A DNA stretch of 64,000 bases from positions 806,001 to 870,000 of the forward strand of contig NZ_OY735139.1 in NCBI RefSeq assembly GCF_963457605.1, given 5' to 3'. This stretch comes from an uncultured Gellertiella sp. Lineage in GTDB: Bacteria > Pseudomonadota > Alphaproteobacteria > Rhizobiales > Rhizobiaceae. The notes under the pieces are model-generated. The model made no database searches and was not told where the DNA came from. It saw only the letters and a program-made list of their open reading frames with translations. The number at the start of each line of letters is the position of its first letter. Position 1 is the first letter of the stretch. A program made the translations under genes and the position numbers. Of this stretch, positions 36,816 to 49,290 are shown one piece after another.

Positions 36816-38021
36816 ATGACCGCGACCGCCCCCTGGACAACTCCGAAGCATACCGCAATGCTGGTTCTGGCCGATGGCACCGTCATCAAGGGCATGGGCA
36901 TCGGCGCAACCGGCAAGGTGCAGGCGGAAGTCTGCTTCAATACCGCGCTGACCGGTTACGAGGAAATCCTCACCGACCCCTCCTATCTCGGCCAGATCGT
37001 CACCTTCACCTTCCCGCATATCGGCAATGTCGGGGCCAATGACGAGGATATCGAAGACCTGACGCCTGCCGCCCGGCATGGCGCGGTCGGAGTCATCTTC
37101 AAGGCCGACATTACCGAACCCTCCAATTACCGCGCCGCACAGCATCTCGATGCCTGGCTGAAGGCCCGGGGCGTGATCGGCCTTTGCGGTGTCGATACCC
37201 GCGCGCTCACCGCCTGGATCCGCGAAAACGGCATGCCGAATGCCGTCATCGCCCATGACCCCTCCGGCGTCTTCGATATCGACACGCTGAAGGCGGAAGC
37301 AAGCGCCTGGAGCGGGCTGGAAGGGCTTGATCTCGCCAAAGTCGCGACCTCCGGCCAGTCGTCGAGCTGGACGGAAACACCCTGGGTCTGGAACGAAGGC
37401 ACCGGCACGCTTGCCGGGGGCGATGCGACCTCGCATGTGGTGGCGCTGGATTTCGGCGTGAAGCGCAACATTCTCCGCCTCTTCACCGGCCTTGGCTGCA
37501 AGGTCACCGTGGTTCCGGCCACCACTTCGGCGGAAGACGTGCTGGCGCTGAAGCCGGATGGCATCTTCCTGTCGAACGGCCCCGGCGACCCCGCCGCAAC
37601 CGGCGTCTACGCGGTTCCGGTCATCCGCAAGCTGATCGACAGCGGCATTCCGCTGTTCGGCATCTGCCTCGGCCACCAGATGCTCGGCATCGCGCTCGGC
37701 GCAAAGACCACCAAGATGCACCAGGGCCACCATGGCGCCAACCACCCGGTCAAGGACCACACCACCGGCAAGGTGGAGATCGTGTCGATGAACCACGGCT
37801 TTGCGGTGGATGCATCGACCCTGCCAGACGGCGTCGAGGAAACCCATGTGTCGCTGTTTGACGGCACCAATTGCGGGCTGCGCCTCACCGGCAAGCCGGT
37901 CTTCTCCGTCCAGCACCACCCGGAAGCCTCCCCAGGCCCGCAGGACAGCCACTACCTCTTCCGCCGCTTCCTCAACATGGTGCGGGAGCGCAAGGGCGAA
38001 GCGGCGCTTGCCGAACGCTGA
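36816..38021 (+). CDS. carA: Carbamoyl-phosphate synthase small subunit
   Basis: 401 residues from [21 protein letters not shown]; the ATG follows GGGAAAAAG. The N-terminal small-subunit domain ([40 protein letters not shown]...[21 protein letters not shown]) precedes a class I glutamine amidotransferase with nucleophile Cys in [17 protein letters not shown] and catalytic His/Glu in [20 protein letters not shown]. It releases ammonia from glutamine for CarB, feeding arginine and pyrimidine synthesis. carB lies 4.5 kb away, the usual split in rhizobia. Confidence 0.98.
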   Translation: MTATAPWTTPKHTAMLVLADGTVIKGMGIGATGKVQAEVCFNTALTGYEEILTDPSYLGQIVTFTFPHIGNVGANDEDIEDLTPAARHGAVGVIFKADITEPSNYRAAQHLDAWLKARGVIGLCGVDTRALTAWIRENGMPNAVIAHDPSGVFDIDTLKAEASAWSGLEGLDLAKVATSGQSSSWTETPWVWNEGTGTLAGGDATSHVVALDFGVKRNILRLFTGLGCKVTVVPATTSAEDVLALKPDGIFLSNGPGDPAATGVYAVPVIRKLIDSGIPLFGICLGHQMLGIALGAKTTKMHQGHHGANHPVKDHTTGKVEIVSMNHGFAVDASTLPDGVEETHVSLFDGTNCGLRLTGKPVFSVQHHPEASPGPQDSHYLFRRFLNMVRERKGEAALAER

Positions 38022-38059
38022 GCAGAAGGGAAAGCAGCGGCGCTTGGCGAACGCTGAGC
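38001..38059 (+). repeat. Short direct duplication of the carA 3' end
   Basis: A 23-bp segment starting GCGGCGCTTGCC and ending in the carA stop region (38001-38023) is repeated with one mismatch at 38037-38059, offset 36 bases. The second copy lies outside the reading frame, so the gene end is duplicated without affecting the protein. Confidence 0.75.
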
Positions 38060-38080
38060 CTGAACACCGGTACCCGTCTG

Positions 38081-38106
38081 AAAAGCCCGCTTCATGCGGG
38101 CTTTTC
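38081..38106 (+). terminator. Bidirectional terminator between carA and the MATE gene
   Basis: AAAAGCCCGC pairs with GCGGGCTTTT around a 5-base loop. The flanking A and T runs let it serve both carA (+) and the converging MATE gene (-). Confidence 0.9.
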
Positions 38107-38118
38107 GTTGCGCATCGT

Positions 38119-39513
38119 TCAGGCCTGCAAGGCCCGTTCCCGCCGCAGCAGGATATAGTAGCGGCTGCAGAGAAAGAGGCAGGAGGCACCGAGCCCGACC
38201 ATGAAGCCGAACCAGACGCCGAGTTCGCGGTAGCCGAGCGGGAAGGCGAAGACCCAGGCGAGGCCGAAGCCGATGGGCCAGTAGGCAATCAGCGCCAGCA
38301 CCATCGGCACGCTGGCATCCTTGAGCCCGCGCAGCAAGCCGCTGGCAATTGCCTGCATGCCGTCGACCAGCTGGAAGATGCCCGCGACGATGATCAGGTT
38401 GGTGGCGATCCGCAGCAGTGCCGGGGTTTCCGGGCTGGCGCTGTTGACATAGAAGCTGGCGAAATAGACCGGATGGAGGATCAGCAGCGCACCCCCGATG
38501 ATGGCGATGATCGCCGCGATGCCGAGAACCGTGATCGAGGCCCTGACCACGCCCTGGTAATCGCCGCGCCCGTGCGCTGTGCCGACCCGGACGGTTGCCG
38601 CCTGCGACAGGCCGAGCGGGATCATGAAGGCAATCGAGGCCAGTTGCAGGCTGATGCCATGGGCGGCAAGTTCCAGCGTGCCAATCGAGCCGACCATCAG
38701 CGAGGCGGCGGTAAACAGGCTCACCTCCGCCAGCACCGTGATGCCGATCGGCAGGCCGAGCTTGATCACCTCCAGCAATGCATGCCAGTCCGGCCGCCAG
38801 AAGCGCACGAAAATCTCGTAGTCGCGGGTCTCGATCAGCTGGATATAGGCAATCAGGAACAGGAGGCCCGAGACCTGCACGGTGACCGAGGCAATCGCCG
38901 CCCCGGTCATCCCCAGCGCCGGAAAGCCGAAATGGCCGAGCACCAGCCCATAGGCAAGCACCCCGTTCAGCACCAGGGTCGCAAGCGTTGCCCAGAGGAT
39001 CACCCCTGCCCGGCCGACGGCGCTGACCAGGCTTCGAAGCACCAGGAACAGCAGGCCCGGCAGCATGGCAAAGGCGGCGATACGGATATAGCCACCGGCA
39101 AGGGCCGCGATTTCGGGTTTCTGGTTTAGCAGCAGCAGGATCCGTTCACCATGGAAATAGATCGGCAGCGCCACCAGCCAGTAGCCGATGGAGGCCCAGA
39201 GCGCCATGCGCATCGACCGGCGTATGGCCCGGACATCGCCCGCGCCAAAGGCCTGCGCCACCATCGGCATGGCGGCAATCGAAATGCCGGAGCCAAGAAT
39301 GAAGACGGTGAACAGGAACTGGCCCGCCAGCACCATGGCCGCCAGCTTCTCCGCCCCGAGCTGGCCGACGATGACAACATCGGTTGTGTGGATGCCGAGC
39401 TGGGCAAGCTGCGCGCCGATCAGCGGAATGCCAAGCGCCAGCGTCGCCCGGATATGGGCACCCCAGGAATTGTCGTGGTCGTCTGGGACGCGGGCGTCCA
39501 GGGGCGCATGCAT
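38119..39513 (-). CDS. MATE-family multidrug/cation antiporter (NorM-like)
   Basis: 464 residues and about 12 membrane helices. Family features: LGIPLIGAQLAQLGIHTTDVVIVGQLGAEKLAAMVLAG near the N-terminus with the conserved helix-1/2 pattern, the second-half repeat LIKLGLPIGITVLAEVSLFTAASLMVGSIGTLELAAHGISLQLASIAFMIPLGLSQAATVRVGTAHGRGD, and late GIFQLVDGMQAIASGLLRGLKDASVP. This is the NorM group, exporting cationic drugs or metabolites in exchange for Na+ or H+. Substrate unknown. It converges on carA. Confidence 0.93.
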   Translation of the reverse strand: MHAPLDARVPDDHDNSWGAHIRATLALGIPLIGAQLAQLGIHTTDVVIVGQLGAEKLAAMVLAGQFLFTVFILGSGISIAAMPMVAQAFGAGDVRAIRRSMRMALWASIGYWLVALPIYFHGERILLLLNQKPEIAALAGGYIRIAAFAMLPGLLFLVLRSLVSAVGRAGVILWATLATLVLNGVLAYGLVLGHFGFPALGMTGAAIASVTVQVSGLLFLIAYIQLIETRDYEIFVRFWRPDWHALLEVIKLGLPIGITVLAEVSLFTAASLMVGSIGTLELAAHGISLQLASIAFMIPLGLSQAATVRVGTAHGRGDYQGVVRASITVLGIAAIIAIIGGALLILHPVYFASFYVNSASPETPALLRIATNLIIVAGIFQLVDGMQAIASGLLRGLKDASVPMVLALIAYWPIGFGLAWVFAFPLGYRELGVWFGFMVGLGASCLFLCSRYYILLRRERALQA

Positions 39514-39646
39514 TGCCTGTTCCTCGTCAAAACAATTCGAATACCGTCAGAATTCGCGGGAAGCCTGCCGGGATATGCGAAAAATCGTCGCAGGAAAAGC
39601 GAAATCCGGGATTGTTTCATCGAATTCATCGACAGATGAATCCGCC

Positions 39647-40882
39647 TTATATCGCGTTTTGCTCAGCAGGTTCGCGGCGGCTGGCAAACAGCAGGAAGGC
39701 CCCCAGCGCCATGAAATGGAACAGCGCCGAGACGGCAAAGGGGGCAGCGGGAAACTGGAAGGGCGCCGACGGACCGGTGAAATAGCCAAACAGCTGGGTA
39801 AAGAGCAGCGGCCCGATGATGGTGGTGAGCGAGTAGAGGCTGGACAGCCCGCCCTGCAACTCCCCCTGTTCGGAGGCCGGAACGCGAACGGAGGCAAGGC
39901 TTCGCAGCGACGGATCGGAAATGCTCTCCAGAACGGTTGCCAGAATGATCGCATAGATCATCCAGCCCTGGGTTGCCATCGCATGGCCGGCAAGGGCGGC
40001 ACCGGCAAAGAACAGCCCGATCACCGCCATTCTCCACTCACCGAGCCTCGGGGCCATGCGCGGCAGGATCAGGGCGCTGACAAAGACGCTGCCAATGCCG
40101 AAAGCGGCAAGCGAGGCCCCGATTTCCGCCTCGTTCCAGCCATAGCGCGCCGCCACCACGAAGGACCAGGCGGACGGATAGACCTCATGGCCGAGCCAGT
40201 GCAGGAACAGCACCGCGCCAATGGCGGAAATGCCGTGATATTTGCTGAGGTTCTTCAGCGCCCCGAAAGCATGGGCCCGCCGCCAGTCGAAAGCTCGCCG
40301 GTTCTCGGGTTTCAGTGTTTCCGGCAGGAAGAACCAGGCCACGGTGAAATTGGCCAGCGCCAGAGCCGCCGCCCCATAGAAGGGAATACGCGGGCCGAAG
40401 GTGCCAAGCAGGCCGCCGATCAGCGGCCCCAGGATCAGCCCCGCCCCGAAGGCAACGCCGATCAGCCCGAAATTCTTCGCCCGGTTCTCGTCGGTGCTGA
40501 TATCGGAAATAAAGGCCGAGCAGGTGGAATAGCTTGACCCGCTGATGCCGGCGAGCAGCCGCCCGACGAAAAGCACCGCATAGGATCCCGCCAGCGCACA
40601 GATCAGATTGTCGATGGCAAAGGTGAAGACCGAGGCAAGCAGCAGCGGCCGCCTGCCGAACCGGTCGGAGAGATTGCCCATCACGGGGGCAAAGACGAAT
40701 TGCATCAGCGCATAGACCAGCAACAGCCAGCCGCCGTCGCGCGCCGCATCACTCAGCGTGCCACCGGTCAGTTGCTGCAGGAAGGACGGCAGCACCGGCA
40801 TGATGATGGCAATGCCGATCACATCCAGGAACAGGATGACGAATACCAGGGCGAGCCCGCGCCGCGCCAGCGATGTCTGCAC
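39647..40882 (-). CDS. MFS transporter, TCR/Tet family
   Basis: 411 residues with 12 predicted helices. The GTG start (VQTSLARRGLALVFVILFLD) has a strong GGGGGAGG six bases upstream, so I prefer it over an ATG 12 codons earlier. TetA-like features are FVILFLDVIGIAIIMPVLPSFLQQL, motif A MGNLSDRFGRRPLLLAS, GRLLAGISGSSYSTCSAFISDIS and FGLIGVAFGAGLILGPLIGGLLG (motif C). The family exports tetracyclines or other small molecules by proton antiport, but many chromosomal members have unknown substrates. No tetR-type gene adjoins it. Confidence 0.9.
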   Translation of the reverse strand: MQTSLARRGLALVFVILFLDVIGIAIIMPVLPSFLQQLTGGTLSDAARDGGWLLLVYALMQFVFAPVMGNLSDRFGRRPLLLASVFTFAIDNLICALAGSYAVLFVGRLLAGISGSSYSTCSAFISDISTDENRAKNFGLIGVAFGAGLILGPLIGGLLGTFGPRIPFYGAAALALANFTVAWFFLPETLKPENRRAFDWRRAHAFGALKNLSKYHGISAIGAVLFLHWLGHEVYPSAWSFVVAARYGWNEAEIGASLAAFGIGSVFVSALILPRMAPRLGEWRMAVIGLFFAGAALAGHAMATQGWMIYAIILATVLESISDPSLRSLASVRVPASEQGELQGGLSSLYSLTTIIGPLLFTQLFGYFTGPSAPFQFPAAPFAVSALFHFMALGAFLLFASRREPAEQNAI

Positions 40883-41283
40883 GGCAACCTCCCCCGTTAC
40901 AAGCCTCACCCCAAGCATTGCAAATTATTGAATGTCCGTACAGACAAAATCAATTTTACGAACGGAATTAGTTGGATGAGAGATAAAAGTGCTGAAACAG
41001 ACGGTTCTCGGCGCGAAAGGCCGGGGGTGTCATCGCTAGAGTTTGTCAGGGAAAACACGCAAACGACGTTTTGCGTGTGGAATCCGGTTTTCCCGCTCAA
41101 ACAAGTTTGAGCGCTCAAACTTGTTTGAGCGAAAAGACAAACGACAACAAGGGGGCCTAGAGTCTGGCTGGTTCAATATGAACCTGACAGACTCTAGGCC
41201 CCCTCAACTTGCGCAAACCCGTGGTTCACCCAGGATGAAGGGCAGACACCCGAAGGTGGGAAAAAACGAGTGTCCCGGGAAAA
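40883..41283. other. Intergenic region with a full-length MITE
   Basis: Contains the MFS promoter region (AT-rich around 40918-40990), the MITE at 41037-41196 and a short gap before the zinc-peptidase gene end. No gene is seen. Confidence 0.5.
41037..41196 (+). mobile_element. MITE, long form (160 bp)
   Basis: Begins TAGAGTTTGTCAGGGAAAAC and ends CCTGACAGACTCTA. From left to right: terminal repeat, an ACGCAAACGACG...TTTTGCGTGT hairpin, two tandem CTCAAACAAGTTTGAG-type palindromes, and a right palindrome ending in the terminal repeat. Same modular order as 57802-57961 (reverse orientation) and the degraded 58462-58619. Confidence 0.8.
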
Positions 41284-42213
41284 TCAGATCTTTCCCGAAA
41301 ACGTATCGCACTGGTTGAGGTCGCCGGTGTCGTAGCCGCGTTTCAGCCAGCGCATCCGCTGGGCGGAGGTGCCGTGGTTGAAGCTGTCGGGCACGACATA
41401 GCCCTGCGAACGCTTCTGCAGCGTATCGTCGCCGATCTGCTTTGCGGCATTCAGCGCCGATTCCATGTCGCCGGGCTCGACGATGCCGCGTCCCTCAGCA
41501 TATTTCGCCCAGATGCCGGCAAAGCAATCGGCCTGCAATTCGACGCGCACCGACATCCGGTTGGAATCGACCTCGCTCATCGACTGGCGCAGTTTGTTGA
41601 ATTTCGGCAGGATGCCGAGCAGGTTCTGGACGTGGTGGCCGACCTCGTGGGCAATCACATAGGCATCGGCAAATTCGCCGGACGCGCCGAAGCGGTCGGA
41701 AAGCTCCTGGAAGAAATCCGTGTCGAGAAACACCTTGCGGTCTCCCGGGCAATAGAAGGGACCGGTGGCGGCGGAGGCAAAGCCGCAGGCGCTTTGCGTC
41801 TGGCCGCTGAACAGCACCAGTTTCGGCCTTTCATAGGTGCCGCCGCTGGCCTTGAAGATCCCCGTCCAGGCATCCTCGGTGGTACCGAGCACGGTGCGCA
41901 CGAAGGAGGTCATTTCATCCGCGGCAATCCCGCCGCTTGCAGACGAGCTTTGCGACTGGGTAATACCCGGCCCCCGCGGGCTGCCGCCATCCAGCAGCTG
42001 GCCCGCATCGATGCCCATCATCTTAAGCACGAAATAGACGACGACGAGCAGCAGCATCATCTTCCAGCTGCCGCCGGCAAGCCGGATGCCGCCAAGCGGA
42101 CCGCCGCCGAAACCGCCACCGCCAAGCCCGCCGCCAAAGCCACCGCCGCCGAGACCGCCGTCACTGCGGCGATCCTCGATGTTGTCCGACTCGCGCTCTC
42201 CCCGCCATTTCAT
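41284..42213 (-). CDS. ypfJ: YpfJ-type neutral zinc metallopeptidase
   Basis: 309 residues from MKWRGERESDNIEDRRS, with GGAGG 9 bases before the ATG. A glycine-rich linker (GGLGGGGFGGGLGGGGFGGGP) leads to one membrane helix (MMLLLVVVYFVLKMMGI), then a peptidase domain with FVRTVLGTTEDAWTGIF, GFASAATGPFYCPGDRKVFLDTDFF, the zinc motif AHEVGHHVQNLLG and RVELQADCFAGIWAKYAE. This is the YpfJ/UPF0042-neighbouring zinc peptidase family (PF04228), probably periplasmic-facing; its substrate is unknown. Confidence 0.92.
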   Translation of the reverse strand: MKWRGERESDNIEDRRSDGGLGGGGFGGGLGGGGFGGGPLGGIRLAGGSWKMMLLLVVVYFVLKMMGIDAGQLLDGGSPRGPGITQSQSSSASGGIAADEMTSFVRTVLGTTEDAWTGIFKASGGTYERPKLVLFSGQTQSACGFASAATGPFYCPGDRKVFLDTDFFQELSDRFGASGEFADAYVIAHEVGHHVQNLLGILPKFNKLRQSMSEVDSNRMSVRVELQADCFAGIWAKYAEGRGIVEPGDMESALNAAKQIGDDTLQKRSQGYVVPDSFNHGTSAQRMRWLKRGYDTGDLNQCDTFSGKI

Positions 42214-42523
42214 CTCTTTGTCCTCCCCCGGGCGCGCGCGCCTCATTATGCATCAAACATATCGCATCTATCTCGGAAACAAAGAGCGGTTTGGCAAGGG
42301 TGCCGGGATTGCGAAAGCCGGTATCAAACCCCATCACCTTAAGGCCCGGGCGGGGCCGCCATCACTTTCCTGCGGAATCCGGAAAATAGAGGGTTCCGTT
42401 CGCGGGCACATTTGCCTATAAGCCCGGTCTAGCCTTTTATCGCCCATCAGACGCACGCCCGGCCCGGTGACCTCCCACCCTGGCCGGTTTTTCGCGCACG
42501 CCAGACACGACAGGACTAAACCC
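42214..42523. other. Divergent intergenic region upstream of carB
   Basis: Carries the ypfJ ribosome site on the left and the carB leader on the right. No regulatory element is recognised. Confidence 0.4.
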
Positions 42524-46021
<3,498 letters not shown>

Positions 46022-46037
46022 TGGAAAGGTGGAAGCC

Positions 46038-47732
46038 CTATCGCAGGGCTTCCACCAACTCATCCAGTGCGGTCACGACTTCTGGCGAAATCTCGCTTCT
46101 CTTCGCGAAACCCACGAGCACATGATAGTCTGTCTTTTGCATCCTGTTTGAGCGGCCCAGACGCTCGAAGTAATTGATGAATATATTATCCAGCGTATGA
46201 TCAGACACTTTGGTGTCATCGCCCCAGGGATCTTGTCGCAGTATTTTGCTGGCACCCTCTACCTCTTCAATAGAAGATTTCATCGCCGCAATGTTCTGGT
46301 CAATCTGGGCCCTCTCAAGCAGATCATCCTTGTTTCCGCTGTCCGCATAGCGGAAGAGCACATCGGGCAGCGGCAGATAATTTTCAATTTCACGCTTGCT
46401 CCAGATGTGATGTTTTATATCAAATCCGTCAGGCAGAGGCCGATGAAGCCTGTCAAACAACGCAAACGCTTTCAGTCTGGGGCACGCATGCTTCAAGCCG
46501 AAAAAATGTGCCTGAGCACTGGTTGGCTGATTGGCGACGTAGTGAACGAAGGGCTCGGAAAGGATCTCCTGCGCCGGGTGGTTCAGGAGTTTGGCAAAGC
46601 TCCTCAGAAACTGCAGGTCCGTCGACCCTTCCAGATACAAAACATAGCCTTTGCGCTCAGCCTGATAATAATCATCAGCCCGAATGTCCTTCAGTGATTT
46701 TGCAATCTGCGAACTGGCTCCCCGGTCGTCAATTCTGCGCGGAAGCCCCAGAAAGCCGATCAAGACGTCACGATCCATGGCCTCCTGCATCACCACTTCC
46801 GAGTGGCTCGCAATGATGATCTGACTTCCTGATCGCTGGGCAATATCGGCCAGCACACCATAAACCTGTCTCTGTTTCAAAACTTCGAGATGCGCGTCTG
46901 GTTCATCCAGCAACAGGGTTGAGCCGGGGTTGCCCTCCATATAGGACAGCAGCAAGAGGACTTGCTTCAGCCCGCTACCCGCAGACGTCAACGGGAATTC
47001 AACGCCGTTCTCGGAATAGGTGAGGTTGATAATGCCGCGTGCGGGGTCGCGCTGCGGCTTGTGCATTTTCACGCCGAAGATGGCCCGAACCCCTTTGGTG
47101 ACACGATCCCAGCTTTCCTCGCCGTTTTGCCAGGCCGCCAGACACAGGTTGCGCAGGACTTCACCAGACCGGCCCTCCCCGAGCAGGACATTTACCCTCC
47201 CCGACTGCAATTCGGGTTCATCCGTCAGGATGCCGGAAAGCGGTGGAAGCAGGTTTATCCTTTCGGATTTGGCTTCTTCCGGAACAGGCATTCGACCAGC
47301 ACCATCCGCCGTTGCCAGGGGTCGGCAATAGAAGCTCTCCGGATTTGCGTAATCGAATTCCAGACCACATGACCAGGGCTTTCCGCCGGTTTCACCCCAG
47401 GCTGTCGTTTCAATCAGAATATTTTCAGTATGTTGCTTCCCGGCTTCGTTGCGGCTGACGTTTCTCACCCGCAACTTTTGCCAAAGATGCTTTGCATCAC
47501 TTACCGGAACCTGCGTGAGTCCCAGCCGGGGTATCGTCACGCCCGGCCTTTTTTCTGCATTCTTCTTTCGCTCCGATGTCCAAATCTGCAGACCGGCGTT
47601 CCAGAGCAACAGGGCTTGCAAGGCAGAGGATTTGCCACCGTTATTCGGCCCAATGAACACCACAACATCACCAAGCTCGACTTCGAATTCCTCGAATCGC
47701 TTGAAATTGCGAGCCTTAAATTTGGTCAGCAC
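46038..47732 (-). CDS. OLD-like AAA ATPase (SMC-type ATPase with TOPRIM-like C-terminal domain)
   Basis: 564 residues. N-terminal ABC/SMC ATPase: FKARNFKRFEEFEVELGDVVVFIGPNNGGKSSALQALLLW (Walker A), signature-like TSAGSGLKQVLLLLSYM, and Walker B STLLLDEPDAHLE. The C-terminal part has LYLEGSTDLQFLRSFAKLL and FALFDRLHRPLP, which look like the EGxTD and D-x-D-like motifs of OLD-family TOPRIM nucleases, and SKREIENYL. OLD proteins act in phage defence in several systems, but none is proven here. Composition is more AT-rich than carB, and the gene sits alone, converging on carB with 16 bases between stops. No helicase partner is adjacent, so it would be a class 1 type. Confidence 0.8.
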   Translation of the reverse strand: MLTKFKARNFKRFEEFEVELGDVVVFIGPNNGGKSSALQALLLWNAGLQIWTSERKKNAEKRPGVTIPRLGLTQVPVSDAKHLWQKLRVRNVSRNEAGKQHTENILIETTAWGETGGKPWSCGLEFDYANPESFYCRPLATADGAGRMPVPEEAKSERINLLPPLSGILTDEPELQSGRVNVLLGEGRSGEVLRNLCLAAWQNGEESWDRVTKGVRAIFGVKMHKPQRDPARGIINLTYSENGVEFPLTSAGSGLKQVLLLLSYMEGNPGSTLLLDEPDAHLEVLKQRQVYGVLADIAQRSGSQIIIASHSEVVMQEAMDRDVLIGFLGLPRRIDDRGASSQIAKSLKDIRADDYYQAERKGYVLYLEGSTDLQFLRSFAKLLNHPAQEILSEPFVHYVANQPTSAQAHFFGLKHACPRLKAFALFDRLHRPLPDGFDIKHHIWSKREIENYLPLPDVLFRYADSGNKDDLLERAQIDQNIAAMKSSIEEVEGASKILRQDPWGDDTKVSDHTLDNIFINYFERLGRSNRMQKTDYHVLVGFAKRSEISPEVVTALDELVEALR

Positions 47733-47828
47733 TTGGCAACGTCCCCTGAAGCGATCTTGACGATCACCTTTGATGCCTTCCTCGCAGGAATCAAGAGATA
47801 GCTCTTTACAAACAGGGCAGCCTTCTAT

Positions 47829-47860
47829 ATTTAACCACTAGGATAATTAACCAATCGGAT
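47829..47860. promoter_or_regulatory. Tandem 16-bp direct repeat, candidate ArsR operator
   Basis: Two abutting 16-bp units, each of the form A-N-TTAACCA...GGAT (13 of 16 positions identical), end two bases before the ArsR-family ATG. Position and symmetry fit an autoregulatory operator. Confidence 0.6.
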
Positions 47861-47862
47861 TA

Positions 47863-48219
47863 ATGACCATGCCAGATCCGCTTTCCGATACCCTGTTTGC
47901 GTTGGCCGATCCGACGCGGCGGGCTATTCTGGCGCGGTTGTCGCGGGGTGAGGCGACGGTCAACGAGCTGGCTGAACCCTTTGCGATGAGCCTGCCTGCG
48001 GTCTCCAGGCATCTGAAGGTGCTGGAGCGTGCGCATCTGATCTCGCGCAGCCGCAGCGCCCAGTGGCGGCCGTGCAAGCTGGAGCCGGAGCCGCTGAAGG
48101 CGCTTGATGGCTGGCTTCAGGCGTACCGGGACCTCTGGGAAAACAGGTTCGACCGGCTGGAGGCCTATCTCGACAATTTGCAGGTCAAAGAGCGCAGGGA
48201 GCCAAGCGATGACACCTGA
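47863..48219 (+). CDS. ArsR-family transcriptional regulator
   Basis: 118 residues: FALADPTRRAILARLSRGEATVNELAEPFAMSLPAVSRHLKVLERAHLISRSRSAQWRPCKLE is a classic ArsR winged helix, of the SRPBCC-linked subgroup rather than a metal sensor, since no CVC metal box is present. It overlaps the following SRPBCC gene by 11 bases, and a third gene follows, so the three form one operon. It probably represses its own operon through the 16-bp repeats just upstream. The inducer is unknown. Confidence 0.92.
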   Translation: MTMPDPLSDTLFALADPTRRAILARLSRGEATVNELAEPFAMSLPAVSRHLKVLERAHLISRSRSAQWRPCKLEPEPLKALDGWLQAYRDLWENRFDRLEAYLDNLQVKERREPSDDT

Positions 48220-48658
48220 CCGGATGGAAATTCTGACCAGCCGGGTGTTCGACACCACGGTCGGGCGGCTCTATGGCTGCTTTGCCGATGCCGCGATCTT
48301 GCCGCTCTGGTGGGGGCCGGATGGCTTTACCAACACGATTTCCCGCTTCGACCTTGTCCCCGGTGGCGAATGGCATGTGACCATGCATAATTCGAATGGC
48401 GAGGATTTCCACAATCGCTTCACCTTTCAGGAGATCGTGCCGGGCGAGCGGATCGTGATGCTGCATCACGAGCCCATCCATGTCTTCACGCTGGAAATGA
48501 CCTTCAGTCCGTCTTCCGACGGCGCGCGGCTGGTCTGGCGGATGCATTTTGACAGGAATGCGGAAAATCTGGCGCTGAAGAAATTCATCGCCGCCGCCAA
48601 CGAACAGAATTTCGACCGGCTGGCAGCCGTGCTTGCCGCCCCTGACGGAGACAGATGA
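48209..48658 (+). CDS. SRPBCC (AHSA1-like) domain protein 1
   Basis: 149 residues from MTPDRMEILTSRVFDTTVGRLYGCFADAAILPLWWGPDGFTNTISRFDLVPGGEWHVTMHNSNG. This is the START-like SRPBCC fold used to bind hydrophobic ligands; the AHSA1 subgroup is typically encoded beside ArsR regulators. GGGAG precedes the ATG by 8 bases. Ligand unknown. It is translationally coupled to the ArsR gene. Confidence 0.88.
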   Translation: MTPDRMEILTSRVFDTTVGRLYGCFADAAILPLWWGPDGFTNTISRFDLVPGGEWHVTMHNSNGEDFHNRFTFQEIVPGERIVMLHHEPIHVFTLEMTFSPSSDGARLVWRMHFDRNAENLALKKFIAAANEQNFDRLAAVLAAPDGDR

Positions 48659-48659
48659 G

Positions 48660-49136
48660 ATGAACGCGAACCTGATCGACCCGGAAAGAACCATCGAAAT
48701 CACCCGCCTCGTCCGGGCACCGCGCGAGCTGGTTTTCGCCGCCTTCACCGATCCCGCCCATATCGACCAGTGGTGGGGGCCGGACGGTTTTCGCAATGAA
48801 ACCCATGAGATGGATTTTTCCGAGGGCGGGCTCTGGCGCTACACGATGCATGGTCCGGATGGCAAGGCCTGGCCGAACTGGATCCGCTACACCACCATCC
48901 GCAGGCCGGAACGGATCGAATATGACCATGGCGGCGAGATCGGCGAGCCCGCGCATTTCAAGGGATCGACCACGTTCGAGGTGAAAGGTGACAGCACGCT
49001 TGTCACGCTCCGGCTGATCTTCGCCACCGCCGAGGCCCGCAATGCGACGCTGAAATATGGGGCCGTCGAAGGCGGCCAGCAGACGCTTGCCCGTCTTGCC
49101 GCCCATGTCACGATGCTTTCGGCCTCGCGGATATAG
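48660..49136 (+). CDS. SRPBCC (AHSA1-like) domain protein 2
   Basis: 158 residues from MNANLIDPERTIEITRLVRAPRELVFAAFTDPAHIDQWWGPDGFRNETHEMDFSEGGLWRYTMHGPDG, the same fold as the preceding gene and clearly a paralog (shared WWGPDGF). The ATG lies one base after the previous stop, so the two are in one transcript. Tandem AHSA1 proteins under one ArsR gene are common in rhizobia; ligand unknown. Confidence 0.88.
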   Translation: MNANLIDPERTIEITRLVRAPRELVFAAFTDPAHIDQWWGPDGFRNETHEMDFSEGGLWRYTMHGPDGKAWPNWIRYTTIRRPERIEYDHGGEIGEPAHFKGSTTFEVKGDSTLVTLRLIFATAEARNATLKYGAVEGGQQTLARLAAHVTMLSASRI

Positions 49137-49290
49137 ACCATCCCGCCCGCCCCGGCGGCCTGTTGCAGCCATGCACAGTTTTTATGGCGCTTCGTGATGA
49201 TTTGCTGAAACAGGCTTTGTGATCCGTCGCCTGATTTGCTATCCTAGATGGTGATCTCAGATAGCAATTGCCATGAGGGCCCGGAGGAGC

